Below, piece by piece: positions 7,172-7,525 of a stretch of 7,525 nucleotides of DNA. The notes beneath the pieces are model-generated. The model was given only the letters and a program-made list of their open reading frames with translations. It did no database searches and was not told the origin of the DNA. Position numbers and translations under genes: made by a program. The stretch is from Bacteroidales bacterium UBA3389 (GTDB taxonomy: Bacteria; Bacteroidota; Bacteroidia; Bacteroidales; P3). The stretch spans positions 5,442-12,966 of the forward strand of contig DEPP01000032.1 in the NCBI GenBank assembly GCA_002358835.1. Direction: 5' to 3'. Position 1 is the first letter of the stretch. Every line of letters begins with the position of its first letter.

Positions 7172-7179
7172 CAAAATTA
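7172..7179 (-). promoter_or_regulatory. Promoter -7 element of the methionine gamma-lyase-like gene
   Basis: TAATTTTG on the minus strand matches TAnnTTTG exactly. It predicts a start near 7165 and a leader of about 47 nt before the ATG at 7118. No TTTG -33 box is seen at the usual distance, where the sequence is simply A/T-rich. If the site is real, the ATG at 7184 is upstream of the transcript and cannot be the translation start. Confidence 0.5.
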
Positions 7180-7237
7180 CACATTTTTCTCGAATATTTA
7201 TCATTTTCGCATCTTTTTTTCTTTTGACACTACATTA

Positions 7238-7259
7238 CCAATGGATAACAATTCATTGG
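7238..7259. promoter_or_regulatory. Inverted repeat upstream of the methionine gamma-lyase-like gene, possible operator
   Basis: CCAATG and CATTGG are perfect 6-bp arms around a 10-nt A/T-rich centre. The repeat is about 60-80 bp upstream of the -7 element, a range where activators bind. It is not followed by a T-run, so it is not an obvious terminator. A repeat of this size can arise by chance in A/T-rich DNA; the regulatory reading is an inference. Confidence 0.3.
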
Positions 7260-7354
7260 ATGAATAAATTTTACTCCACATTGTCAAATATTTTATACTG
7301 AAAAAAGTTGACACAAAAGTCAATAGAATGAATACGGGAAAATTTAAGTATGAT

Positions 7355-7525
7355 GAGCAGTTGCTCTACATATACATATGTATTATTATACCGGTAAATA
7401 TCTGTCGTTGCCACAAGATATCCCCTACATATATTATAGTATATACCCACAATGTTTCCACCCCCTACATTGAGGTGTATTATTGGCATGGCCGAGGGCA
7501 TCGTTGTCGCAACAGGGGGGTGTAA
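7355..7525. repeat. Palindrome-rich intergenic tail, possible edge of a repeat element
   Basis: No credible gene lies here. Structures in order: GAGCA-GT-TGCTC (7355-7366), the palindrome ATACATATGTAT (7372-7383), TACCGGTA (7389-7396), ATATCT/AGATAT arms (7398-7403 and 7416-7421), CCCCTACAT at 7422-7430 and again exactly 40 bp later at 7462-7470, AATGT/ACATT arms (7451-7455 and 7466-7470 area), GTTG-TCG-CAAC (7503-7513), and CACCCCC/GGGGGTG arms (7459-7465 and 7516-7522). TCGTTG also occurs twice (7405 and 7501 region). The last 40 bp are clearly richer in G and C than the rest of the gap. Short frames of 65 and 76 codons cross it on the two strands but show no protein-like composition. The element, if it is one, continues beyond the window. 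Confidence 0.4.

Noticed and set aside
7119..7184. Longer N-terminus of the PLP enzyme from an ATG at 7184
   Set aside because: A consensus -7 promoter element lies inside this stretch and the encoded residues do not resemble family N-termini.
7308..7323. TTGAC-ACAAAA-GTCAA inverted repeat
   Set aside because: The arms are 5 bp in A/T-rich DNA with no adjacent promoter or gene on either side, so chance is a sufficient explanation.
7271..7501. Minus-strand frame of 76 codons and an overlapping plus-strand frame of 65 codons
   Set aside because: Both cross the palindrome-rich tail, have no convincing ribosome binding site or domain, and read as translated repeat sequence. I did not call either as a gene.

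Overview
The window looks like an ordinary chromosomal segment of a Bacteroidota bacterium, most likely Bacteroidales. The sequence is AT-rich. Promoter-like sites match the Bacteroidetes -7 consensus TAnnTTTG. Shine-Dalgarno sites are patchy. Several products are of types typical of this phylum: an OstA-like LPS-transport protein with a Bacteroidetes-style C-terminus, a PepSY-like exported protein and a BadF-type sugar kinase. I cannot fix the genus from the sequence alone.

All six recognisable genes lie on the minus strand, so transcription runs from high to low coordinates. From upstream to downstream they are: a PLP-dependent methionine gamma-lyase-like enzyme (5916-7118) with a strong intrinsic terminator behind it; a BadF/BadG-family kinase (4941-5780) with its own near-perfect Bacteroidetes promoter; purA (3537-4835) with its own -7 site and a Shine-Dalgarno that settles its start; a duplicated PepSY-like exported protein (2414-3517, 19 bp after purA); an OstA-like exported protein (877-2409, 4 bp later); then grpE (162-782) and the first 48 codons of dnaJ (1-146), cut by the window edge. 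purA, pepSY and ostA are spaced like one operon. grpE and dnaJ form a chaperone pair that may be read from the same transcript or from an unrecognised promoter in the 94-bp gap.

Functionally the genes are mixed housekeeping. They cover sulphur amino-acid breakdown, amino-sugar phosphorylation, the first committed step to AMP, two cell-envelope proteins of the periplasm, and the nucleotide-exchange factor and J-protein of the DnaK machine.

From 7119 to the right end (407 bp) I find no credible gene. This stretch holds the methionine gamma-lyase promoter, an inverted repeat that could be an operator, and a tail from about 7355 to 7525. The tail is crowded with palindromes and with a repeated CCCCTACAT word, turns G/C-rich at its end and looks like the edge of an intergenic repeat element. 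That tail is the least explained part of the window. I see no CRISPR array, insertion sequence, RNA gene or obvious novel defence or biosynthetic system.
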